A stretch of DNA of 64,000 nt, from positions 2,166,047 to 2,230,046 of the forward strand of contig RPFO01000448.1 of assembly GCA_009746045.1 (NCBI GenBank), written 5' to 3'. A model generated the notes under the pieces. The model searched no databases, was not told the origin of the DNA, and saw only the letters and a program-made list of their open reading frames with translations. Positions 54,423 to 64,000 of this stretch are shown in pieces. The first letter of the stretch is position 1. Each line of letters starts with the position of its first letter. Source of the DNA: Mesostigma viride. Its lineage: Eukaryota; Streptophyta; Mesostigmatophyceae; Mesostigmatales; Mesostigmataceae. The translations under genes were made by a program, and so were the position numbers.

Positions 54423-54770
54423 AGGATAGATGGCAAGTAGTAATGAAGGAGACCACCCCCAAGCCTGTGGGGGCTCCGCGTGTGACCAAGTATGGCATTC
54501 ATAGCGATTCGGGCCGCGGTGCCCACACCCCTGTAACTAGGACCTATAGATAGCTTATACCATCCATTCCATCCCATGTTCCCCTCCCACTGAGGACTTA
54601 TTAATTAATTAATTAATTAGACTCGTGCTCCCGTTGGGGAGTCACGGAGCATTAACCCCGATGGATGGATGGATGGGTGCAAACATTCCTACCGGTCTAA
54701 TCTATCTACATTTGAGGACTTATGCTCACGTGACGCAGTCACGTGTCTATTAATTAATTAATTAATTAAT
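54423..54770 (+). mobile_element. SINE-like retroposon, family c, copy 3, split by a family-b insertion
   Basis: Same sequence as 37565-37793 up to TGAGGACTTA (54591-54600). It resumes with that decamer at 54713 and ends with the CACGTGAC-GCA-GTCACGTG hairpin (about 54727-54745) and (TAAT)n. Confidence 0.8.
54601..54712 (-). mobile_element. SINE-like retroposon, family b, inside family c
   Basis: 112 bp flanked by the exact 10-bp duplication TGAGGACTTA (54591-54600, 54713-54722). It is almost identical to 52191-52311, with the hairpin at 54628-54641 and a (TTAA)n tail at its left. Confidence 0.88.
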
Positions 54771-55740
54771 GTGTGCCTATGATGTGCCACACTCCAGATG
54801 CTGCCTAGCTTTATTATTTAGTTAAATGCTGTGCCCATGCAGGGAGTTACTCTCTGCTGAGAAGCGATGCCCTAGCCAGCCTTTGTATCAAGGAGACAAC
54901 CAGCGCATGCCAGAAATCGGGAGAATCCGGACCATGGTAGCTCGAGCCATTTTTATTTGTATAGCCATGATGATTTCCCCCCCCCATGACGGGCACCCCT
55001 TAGATGGATGGAGCCCGAGACTCCAGATGGGGGGTGCAGGTGCCCTTGGTGCACCTAGAGCAAGTGTCGTTTACATTCCCACCCTTGCAGGAAGTAGCTT
55101 AGAATGTATTATAGGCCATAGGCCCCTTCTCTGGGCTATGTGTGCCACAGTATACTTCCAACGGAGTTATGTTCCTAATTATAATTAAATAAAAAATTAA
55201 TATCCCTGAGAAGGGGCATATGGCTTTCAATACATTCTGGGATACTTCCTGCATGCAAGGCCAAGTGGGCCCAGGTCATAGAGGACAACGAATCCGCTCC
55301 CGTGGGGAAGCGCCCGCGTTTGCAAACACGCGGGAAGCACGCCAGACAGGTCCCCTAGGGTAGAGAGCTTAGACTAGAGTTAGCTTGATGGTGTAGATAG
55401 ATTAGACCGGTAGGATTGTTTGCGTCCATCAAGGAATATGTGCTACATGATCTCCCTGCACGGAGGCATGTTATAATTTAATTTGATTTATTTTTTTTTA
55501 ATTGTTTGCATGATTCCATCCATCGGGGTTAATGCTCCGCGCTTACATGGGTCTTATTGCACCCACAGTTTGCCGGATCGGTAGCCTGTCCTTTTAGCTA
55601 GCGCGCCCGGCCGAATGCAGCTGTTGCATGCCTTTGGCATGAAGGAGACTGGGGGTCTCTGCCCTTTCTCCTGTAGTGCACACACAGCACTTCGGTGCTC
55701 CGTGACTCCCCAACGGGAGCACGAGTCTAATTATTAATTG
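54771..55740. mobile_element. Further family-a and family-b retroposon fragments
   Basis: 54771-55200 parallels the region around 38500-39020 and ends in a family-a hairpin (55154-55167) and an AT-rich tail. 55385-55735 is a longer family-b copy: TAGATAGATTAGACCGGTAG near 55395, an internal stretch, then the hairpin CTCCC-CAAC-GGGAG at 55706-55719 and TAATTATTAATT. No ORF. Confidence 0.65.
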
Positions 55741-56706
55741 ATTCCTGCAAGGGTAGGGTCACTGTAAACTACACCGGCTCTAGGTACACCAAGTGCATGC
55801 CTGCACCACCATGATGTATCACAGCTTTTCTCGTGTCAGAAAGGCTGGGCATGGGGTGGAAGGTCATCATGGCTATACAAAAAAAAAGGTCGTCCGGCTT
55901 TTTGCCTTTGCACCGTGTGCAGTTCTAGCTTGGGCGTTTGGAATCATGGCATGGCTAACGTGATGACTGACTAGCTAGACCTTTTCAGTGGTTTTCCATT
56001 TGCGGGTATTTCCTCGTAAATGGTGGGAGAGCGATCGCAGAAATGGTGCTCACCACTAGACACTCCCGGCCAGTTAGGCTCGAAACACACGCCCTGATCA
56101 AGCATGCTGTTTCCGGCCCCACCGTCTAGGTCATCTAGTCGCTATACAGGGCGTCCCCAACATCTACTGCTCCAACCTAGGGCCATTGCTGGTACTTTTG
56201 ACGTCATGAAAGCAGCGTTTTGGACTAGTGGAATATGATTTTACAGCATAAAAAGTCCATTTTATCATGAATGAACATGGCCAACAACCCCAAGTGCCCC
56301 TAAATTTCTCAATATTTGTAGAGAAATGCTACTTCTCATAATTAAAACCTGCACAAATGCACAATTTGGGGCATGCATGTGAAAGTTTGAAGTACAAATT
56401 CACAATGAGGTTTTACATTTTTCAATTATTAATGGTATCTCATTCTTCAATCAATCAATTTGCAATCGTCCAAACAATTTATTCATTTCATACATGTCCG
56501 AATATGTTGAAAGAACACATGCAAGTGCTCAATCAGCGTGGACCCCCTTGGACGCGCCCCACCATATATACATTGGACACGTCACCCCAACTACTAAACT
56601 GCCCAAAGTCACGGTAACTGATCCAACTACTATGTACATCTGCATTTCTCCACGTTGCGGTGGGCAATTACGTGCAAAACGCGATTTCGTGCAAAGTCCT
56701 CGCCCA
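55741..56706. other. Intergenic DNA, no gene seen
   Basis: AT-richer than its neighbours, especially 56200-56560. No recognisable coding or repeat structure beyond the retroposon edges at its left. Confidence 0.5.
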
Positions 56707-57986
56707 TCATCGCTTGCCAGGTCGATATGAAGGAATGTTGTCCCAGCTGGCGCCTTCCTTCAGGAGAGTAACATGTTCTCTAGCGAACTTCAGAGGGAAA
56801 CGAAACTTTTGCTCGCACTCATTACTCCAACCGAGGTCGTGCCCTTCATCAAACCATCTGAACACCACCTTCTCCCTCTCTTTGCCCAGGAGGGTGCCAA
56901 AGAGCGGAAAATCTTCCTTCTTGGGGTACTTGTGCTCCCAGTTTATGCACACGTCGTCTACCCATTTCGAACTCCAACCTCCGCGACTCAGTTTCGCGCC
57001 ATCCATAAAGCGCATCCGGACGTCCGGCCGAACGTCCCTGATTCGGTTTTCGGCCGTCGCATCTCTGCCCTGACCACCACCCTTCTGCGGCTGTGCAGGT
57101 TCGTCGGCACCCTCCGTCTCCTGCCCCGCCCCTCGCCTGCCCCCTCCCCGACGTTTTGCCTTCTGCCCCTGCGCAGCCGCCGCCTCTGCCATCAACTCTT
57201 CGTACGTTTTTTCTGGCTGACCGCACGGTAAGGCTGGTGCGTGAGTTGGTGCGTTGGGTGGGAGCTCGTCCCCTCCCGCCCCCGGTTGTGCAACTGGTTC
57301 GCCGACCGCGGCCTGGCCAACAACACGGCCGGCCTCTCTGGACACAGTCCCAGACGCGGATCCACGGGGAAACCGAACTGGAGTTTCTTCTTCGCCTTTC
57401 CCTGCACGTAAGCACATGCCAATTAACATGAATACGGAAGGGTCGTGTGAGAAATCAATGAAGCCATGGACTGATGCAAAAAAACTTATGTAGAAATATA
57501 TATTAAGGTACTTATTAAACTCGTTTATTGAAAATGAAATTTACCGGCCGAATGTACCGTTGGAGCGTGGAAGGGCATCCTTGGTCGATCGAAGGGCTCC
57601 ATCAATGCGGTATAGTGTCCGGCCGATGTCCCTGGCGGCGCCTCAACATCGACCACCTCAGTCGGGCGCATCAATCCGGCAAACGCCGGCCCTCCACCTG
57701 AGACTTTCGGCGGACCCTCCACGTTACGAGCCTCCAATACCCTCTTCTGCAGTGGGGTGCTCGCAACAAAATCCGTGTCAGCCGACGGCTCCGGATCGTC
57801 ATCCTCATTCAGCAGTATCGTGTTCGGGCATTGCTCCATCCCCGTCGAGCGGGGGGGCAAAGTCATCACAACCGTCCTTCCTGACGACGGTACGGGATCG
57901 TCACCCAGACCCAAAGAAACCGAGGCGAGGGCGGGGGTCCCCTCAACCGGGGGTCCCCATGAATCCTGACGAGGCCTCATTCCCAT
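56707..57986 (-). CDS. Unknown protein, two exons (or the 3' end of the gene to its right)
   Basis: Exons 57986-57545 and 57401-56707, joined by a phase-1 GT-AG intron (TCGGCCG/GTAAAT ... ACGTGCAG/GGAAAG) that continues a frame through HSAGKGEEETPVRF. The product from the ATG at 57986 is 378 residues. The N-terminal part is Pro/acid rich (LLNEDDDPEPSADTD) and the middle Gly/Arg/Lys rich (KRRGGGRRGAGQETEG). The C-terminal 100 residues look like a folded domain (WVDDVCINWEHKYPKKEDF, REKVVFRWFDEGHDLGW). Not recognised. Its ATG overlaps the end of a repeat-coding frame on the same strand, so it may be the continuation of the large gene at 58350-63717. Confidence 0.5.
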
Positions 57987-58020
57987 CTGTCGGACACGAC
58001 CGCCTCCCGTAAATCGGGAA

Positions 58021-58290
58021 CGCCCGCCGGCGCTACCAGTAACAGGCCGCGAGCCTGCTTCCTGCTGGCGATCCCCATCCTCATCACAGATACGCCCGCC
58101 GGCGTTTCCAGTAACAGGCCGCGAGCCTCCTTCCTGCTGGCGATCCCCCTCCTCATCACAGATACGCCCGCCGGCGTTTCCAGTAACAGGCCGCGAGCCT
58201 CCCTCCCGCTGGCGATCCCCCTCCTCATCACAGATACGCCCGCCGGCGTTTCCAACGACAGGCCTCGAGTCTCCTTCACCAGCACGCTGG
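58021..58290. repeat. 72-bp minisatellite, possibly coding
   Basis: Units beginning CGCCCGCCGGCG at 58021, 58093, 58165 and 58237, spaced exactly 72 bp. On the minus strand they encode a 24-residue repeat (ETPAGVSVMRRGIAS...GLLL) in an open frame 58327-57977. Confidence 0.95.
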
Positions 58291-58349
58291 CGCTTACCTC
58301 CCCCCCTTTTGTCTTCATCCCCCCCATTGTCTCCTCCCGCGAGCCTCCA

Positions 58350-58564
58350 TCATCCCGACTGCGCTTTTTCCCTCCCCTTCCATCTCCTCCCCCGTCCCTC
58401 TCCCCCTCCCCCCTCCTCCCTCCTCCCCATCCCCATCCCCTTTCTCCCCCTCCGCCTGCCCCCCACCCACCCCGGGCGGGTGCCCCTCAGCAATATCCTC
58501 CTCCCCCTCTTCCTCCTCCCCTCTTCCTCCTCCCTCTTCCTCCTCCCCTCTTCCTTCTCCGAGC

Positions 58565-58605
<41 letters not shown>

Positions 58606-61600
58606 GAATGATGATCCCCGTCGTCTTCGTCGTCCACGACCACGGCAAAGTCCATGTCGACGTCTTGCCACCCATCTTCAAGAAGCCGATATTTGATAAG
58701 TCGGACCAGGCGCTTCCACCGGCGGATATGGGCGGGTAACCCGAACACCAGCAGAACTCTGGAGGGTCCCTTCAACAGGGCCTTGGTGATCTGGTCAACC
58801 ACATCCCACGCGGCATACCTCAAACGGGAGGAGGGTAAGGGTATCTGGCTGTCGACCGGAATACAGTCTTGATCCCACTCGCGCAGGTTCCTCCACTTCT
58901 CGTTGCTGTCAGCTGTCAGGTCCAGCACAGCAAACGCCTGGTCCTTCAGCTTCCCAGGAAGGTCTTCAGACCCCGTGTACAACTCGTCCACCACCTTCGT
59001 CACCACCAGATCCTTTCTTTTTTCGTTTTCCTTCCATGTCATTGTCCTGTATGCGATCCAGTCGGGTCCCATCTTCACCCCGTCCCAATAGGTGAAGGCT
59101 TCCAGCCTGTCCCACCACCCCCTCTTGGCCTTGGCAGTCCCCTCCTCCTTAGCCGCCGCCTGCACCTCCTCCTCCGCCGCCGCCTCCTGCTGTGGCACAC
59201 CCAGCAGATGTTTGGTCTTCACCCCCAAATCGTCATACAAATGACGGGGGTGGGAAGCGAGCAGCCCTCTCGGGAACTTCCAGTCCTTCTGGTCGACCAC
59301 TTTCCTTTTAGCCGGCGGAAGGTCCCTCAGCGTGAGAATGATCGCCCTCGTGGCCGTGACGATCACCCGCCAAAAGTCTCTGGTCAGGCGGCAGTCGGCG
59401 ATGAACTTGTCGAGGTCCGTGGCGACGGTGCCCTTCAGCTTCACGCCAAACACGTGCTCCCTCACCAATACGGGGTCGAAAGTCCCGTTTAGTTGTTTGC
59501 AAGCGGCCATCAGCTCGGGGTTCTCCAGGAACTTGATGTGGGCGAATTGCTTTGCCGCCTCTATCAAATTCTTGGCGACTTCCATTATTTTTATCAGGTT
59601 GCTGGGAGGGGCCTCACAGGACATGATCGGCGCTTGGATCAGGCTGTCGAAGTACTGGAAACTCGCAAGTTCCCGATGCGCGGTGAAAATGGACAGTTCG
59701 TGCGCCTTGTCTTTAGGGCGCGTGTCAAGGAAGTCTTGCCGAGCCGCGATATCCTGTGCGATCGCCGGCTTGCCGTCGACAGCGGGCTTCAAAGGGTCCT
59801 CACACCAGAACAGCCAGCGCTGCATGAAGTTCTTCTGGTCCGGCCCCCACTTGTCCGTCTCTTCAGCCCCTCCTGCCTTGTCGCCTGCGCCGTCCCCTTC
59901 GGCCTTGGCTTGCTCTCCTTTCTGCCAAAAGGGCTTCACAATCGCCCAGATCTTGCCGTACAGAGGAGTTGGGAGAGACACGCCCTTCCCTCTCTTGACG
60001 GGTCCATATGCCTGGTAGGCCCGGTGCACATCCCCCAGCGCTGAGCCCCACGTTGCCTTGGCTTGGGCTGTGTCCTCGGCGTTCATGGCGTTCCCGAGCT
60101 GCCTGACAACTTCGATCATCTTGCCGACTTGTTCGGTAACCTGCATCCCCGTAGGGCAACAACGCGCAGAGACACATCGACAGTCCTCCCAAATAAGCAC
60201 AACTCAACTGAGAACAAGAATACGACTGACAGAAACGCCGGCGGTCGCATCTTGACCAAAATATGGCATGCTAAGGTGGAACATGAAAACCCCTTATAGA
60301 AACGCCGGCGGTCGCATCTTGACCGAACTAATGGCATACTGAAATTAACACAAGAAAACCACTTATAGAAACGCCGGCGGTCGCAACCTGGCTTACCTTC
60401 TGTTCACGGATCTGCCACCAGGTCGGCAGGATGGTCTCACCCTTGAGCATCTGCACGTCCACCCCCCCGAAATTCGTCCAATCAGTTGCCCACTCCTCCA
60501 GCTTCGCCGCGGCCACGGTCTTCGTGACCTCCTGCTCCTTCCCTCCCCGCGCAACGACCCTGAGCTTTTCCGCCTTCATGAAACCATTCAGCATTGCCTG
60601 GTACCACACAGATCTTTGGTCCACCGTCATATTGTCGGTGACCAGTTCGAATTTCACCGATTTGATGAGTGTGGTAAAGTGGTTCCCGTCCAGCACGAGA
60701 AAGCCGCAAATGGCTGGCGGCAACGGTGTCTTCTTCTCGAGTGGAGCCATCTCCCAGGCGGACTTGCACAAACTGTCCAAAAGCGCGGCCTTTCTCACGT
60801 CCACGGGCTTAAGTGAGTCCAGAATATCGGCCGGTCCTGTCAGAACCGCGGTGGAAGCAGCTTCGGCCATTCCCTTGGCCGAGCTCGTTCGCAGGTAGAT
60901 ATCAATCTCTTTGTCAGTCATTGCGCGAGCGTAGCCAGCCTTCATTGTCCGTGCCCCCCCATCTCCCCGAAGAGTTGCGCGAGCTGACGCTGGGTGCCTT
61001 CCTTTTTCATCCAGTCATGAAAACTGTTGGGGCACCGGTCAGCCAAAAACTGGAACGAGTACCGCCACACAGGAATCACCAGCTTGTCGTGGCCGTAGTC
61101 GGACTCCGAGTTTGCAAAAATGGTGGCGTTCTGCTCGGCTCTAGACAGATGCAAGTCTCGTGCGAGGAGCTTCTGAGGCCCCACGAACAGGTTCCTTGTC
61201 CACACCCGATTTCGATGCACCAAGGCTTTGGACATCTCATCGAGGTCCCGAGGCTGAACGGCAAGCTGCTTCCGCAACCGTTTGCCCTTCGCGATCTCAT
61301 CGTTCACATCCAGGATGTCATCATCATCCTGCGACACCGGGGACTTCTCCCATTTCTCAAGCAGAGACACGGGAGCATCCGCAACCTCCACCTCCTTTCC
61401 TTTCCCCTTTCCCTTCAGCGCCTTCCCCTTGTAGGTCGCAAGTGCTTCGGAGAGTCCCTTCTGGTGTTCGTCGACGGCAGCAGTCCACGTACTATCTATT
61501 TTCATGTTCTCGCGGCGCGCGTGCTGGTCGAGGCTGATTGAGTACAGGATGGCCGCGTGGGTCGCCCTCTCGGCCTGCACGTACTGCGTTGATGCGAAAA

Positions 61601-63717
61601 AATCAGGAAAGCATAACCAAAAGGAATAAAGTAAATGCCGATTGAGAAACGCCGGCCGTCGCAACCTACATGAAACCTGAACCTCAACATCAAAGCCCCC
61701 CTCACGACAGAGGTATACTTACCTCGTTCCCCTTAACAATGATATGAAAAAATCAGGAAAGCATAACCGAAAGGAATAAAGTAAATGTCACACTTGAGAA
61801 ACGCCGGCCGTCGCAACCTAGATGAAACCTAAACCTCAAGATCAGAGCCCCCCTCACAACAGAGGTACACTTGGCTCATTTCCCTCAACGATGCGAAATC
61901 AGGAAAGGAAGTAAGTGTTAGTCAAAAGGAAGTAAGTGTCACACTTGAGAAACGCCGGCCGTCGCAACCTACATGAAACCTGGACCTCAAGAACAAAGCC
62001 CCCCTCACAACAGAGGTAGACTTACCTCATTCCCCTCAACCGCTGCTGCTTCAGCCGCTTTCTTCGACCCCTTCGCGATCTTCGGAGACTTGTCCCGGCG
62101 GGCATCGTGTTCCTTCAACATCTTGATCAGAGTCTTGGCGTCCGCCATCGTCACCGTCTTCAGTTTACACTTCCTCTCCTTCCCTTTGCCCTCGAACAGG
62201 TTCTCCTCCATCCACTTTATCAAGGCCTTGGCGCTCGGGATCTCCTCAGGCTGTGTGGCGCCATCGGGCGCGCACGCATTCTTCACGATCAACTCAGCGA
62301 CTTGATGGAGAGTCATCATCTGGTTCCGTACCTCAGGTGGGGCTGTTTCCGTTCTCACCTCGGCCACAACCCACTTTGCCAACTTCTTCAGTTGATAAGC
62401 ATCCGCTTGCTCCTTAAAGCGTGTCATTTTCGCAGTATCGCCGTCGCTTCCACCCGCGCCCTCTGACACAGGCTCACCGACAGCGATAGCCCCCTCTCCC
62501 TGGAGATTTGCCCCACCCTGACGACCGGCTTCCTGCAAGAACATTATCAACGGAAGATTTTTAATGTAAGAAAAGTGTAGAGAAACGCCGGCCGTCGTAA
62601 CTCTGTCAATTGAGGACGAACCTAAACTTTCAATTTGTAAGTCAACGGTAACTTACCCTTCCCCCCTCTGCAGTGGAACCACCGTAAGATCCACTTCCCC
62701 TCCTGTCACCGCCCTCTTGCTGCTCGAACGGACTTCCCTGTAAAAATAGCAAACGCGATTGTCCATTCACAAGAAAAAAATTACTACAAAAATAAACAAG
62801 GATATACGCACGCAAACCTTTTCAATACAAGTAAACCGGAGAGGAATCTGACGCACTCATGTACCTGGGTGCTTCCCGCCATTGAGCGGGCTTCTCTTGC
62901 ACCAACATCCTCTTGCCGGCCCTGCGAACATTTCAACGGAAAGTAAAAATCCGCTTAGTTGTCGGAAATGACATGTCTGGCGAATATTGCAAAAAAATGC
63001 GTATTGTATTTCACGACATCAATTTAATGGGCGGAGACTTACGAAGATCGGCCCGCCACCTTCCAAATTGCCCAGCGTCATATCGAAAACATCGAGGACT
63101 TCCCCTCCATCGACCCCCTTCCCCCTTCCCCTCTGCCGCGGCGGGGGCATATCGCCCGTCGCGACCGGCTTGGAAGTCGCGGGGGGATCCCTTGCGGTTG
63201 AGGGCACTGCGGCCGACTCGTGCACACTCTCCCCCCTCTTTTGGGCTACTGCGGCAGGCGCGGCATGGGAGGGCGCGGCGGCTACTGTCTCTGGCGCATT
63301 CTGAGCCAACCGACGCAACCTTAGCTCCTGCTGGAGCAGGGTTTCGAAACGAGGCATGAATGTGCGCTTGGAGGTATAAGGCACCTTGGCGACTTCAGGT
63401 TTGTCATTAAGGATGTCTTGGTACAGCGCGAATTGCTGTTCACGAGTGCCATTCGCGAGTCGCTCAAACCGCTCAATCTGAATCCGCTTAACCGGATCGT
63501 CCACCATCTCAAGACCACCGTGGTACTCATCCTTCCCAGTGACCGCGGCAAAGCTGACACCAGATTCCACCATTGGGGGCGGCGTGCCCTCCCTTGCACG
63601 CTTGTGAGGAGGCTGTTGTGGGGAGGCGCCTTGGGCCTGAACTGGTTGCCCTTCTGACCCTTCCCCCCTAGGGGGAGAGTCGCCGACCACCTGCGATGTA
63701 GGGCCGCCCTTTTCCAT
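58350..63717 (-). CDS. Large unknown protein, six exons seen, 5' end beyond the window
   Basis: Exons 63717-63043, 62921-62865, 62737-62657, 62532-62026, 61583-60397, 60140-58350; all introns GT-AG and phase 0. About 1430 codons are visible. Exon 1 is Pro/Ala rich (HKRAREGTPPP); exon 4 has helical AYQLKKLAKWVVAEVR. Exon 5 includes RYSFQFLADRCPNSFHDWM, then a one-base break in a run of seven G (60954-60960) before MKAGYARAMTDKEIDIYLR. Exon 6 has QKNFMQRWLFW, PPAKRKVVDQKDWKFPRG, and LLVFGLPAHIRRWKRLVRLI with AVLDLTADS, loosely like an alpha/beta domain. A poly-Asp run and Arg/Gly/Glu-rich tail precede the stop. No family is recognised. An acceptor at 63718 implies further exons outside the window. 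Confidence 0.6.
60143..62656 (-). repeat. Shared GC-rich motif repeated in introns of the large gene
   Basis: On the minus strand the introns contain GTTGCGAC(G/C)GCCGGCGTTTCT. There are three copies in the intron 60396-60141 (about 60231, 60297, 60365), three in 62025-61584 (about 61645, 61796, 61946) and one in 62656-62533 (about 62579). A variant lies at 63880-63900 in the flanking intron. The three copies in 62025-61584 are part of a roughly 150-bp tandem repeat that also carries imitation donor sites. Confidence 0.85.
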
Positions 63718-64000
63718 CTGCAACACAAAACAAAAAAATTGGAAAAAACATACGAGTCAGCAGGAAGATGCGCCCCACGTCGCAACTCAATACAAAAAAT
63801 GCATCATTATGTCAAGGTACAAACAACGTTATAATTCAGAATGAACAGAGATTCATAACAAGAGAACGACGCACTAAAAGATGCGACCGCCGTCGCAACT
63901 TTCGTCAATTCACTCTCTATACAAACAACTCTATGTCCCTCATAAAGAATCAATTGGCAAGGAAATGCAAAAAAATTCCGTTACCACCTCCGTCGACCCA
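63718..64000 (-). other. Probable intron upstream of the visible gene start
   Basis: The acceptor TTTTGTGTTGCAG abuts 63717, and the shared intron motif variant lies at 63880-63900. The last bases (GGGTCGACGGAGGTG before GTAACGG, minus strand) could be the end of the preceding exon. Confidence 0.45.

Noticed and set aside
58869-60044. Plus-strand frames of 183 to 228 codons
   Set aside because: Antisense to exon 6 of the minus-strand gene, whose splice sites and phases are consistent; the plus frames have none.

Overview
This is eukaryotic, repeat-dominated DNA: spliced genes with GT-AG introns, LTR retrotransposons of both superfamilies, LINE and SINE-like retroposons, a hAT transposon, a foldback element and very long microsatellites. 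No operons or Shine-Dalgarno-led genes are seen. A complex I NDUFB8-type subunit resembling the plant form and an RP2-type TBCC protein (usually tied to cilia) suggest a green-lineage alga with flagellated cells. That placement is inference; no marker here fixes the species.

Layout. 1-2972: decayed 3' part of a copia-type element and its probable LTR. 2973-23656: a Ty3/gypsy chromovirus that has been hit three times: (i) its 5' LTR holds a complete copia-type element (3296-11310, 5-bp TSD GGTCA, nearly identical LTRs), (ii) its pol holds a 547-bp foldback/TIR element (15919-16465, TSD CCGGT), and (iii) its pol holds a 1.3-kb hAT derivative (17319-18618, 8-bp TSD). The chromovirus carries two unusual extra reading frames: a viroplasmin-like (Cauli_VI) protein before gag and a long unknown ORF between the chromodomain and the 3' LTR. 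23657-30530: mostly unique DNA with one minus-strand host gene (NDUFB8, 25587-27143). 30532-32740: four consecutive microsatellite blocks, then a 53-bp minisatellite. 34901-36739: a three-exon TPR protein gene (+). 37060-41800: nested LINE and SINE-like fragments. 42081-44946: a minus-strand histidine phosphatase gene in at least five exons. 49222-50388: an intronless gene that fuses an RP2-type TBCC domain to a clathrin-light-chain-like C-terminus. 51457-55740: a second LINE/SINE cluster with a broken reverse transcriptase. 56707-64000: one or two large minus-strand genes of unknown family, with phase-0 introns that share a repeated GC-rich motif.

Strongest novelty candidates: the TBCC/clathrin-light-chain fusion; a copia-type element with its retropepsin-like domain after integrase, altered catalytic motif and AG...CT LTR ends; the viroplasmin ORF in a chromovirus; retroposon families whose 3' ends are a short hairpin followed by (TAAT)n; and the shared intronic motif of the large unknown gene. 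Conserved-motif calls were made by eye; no database search was possible.
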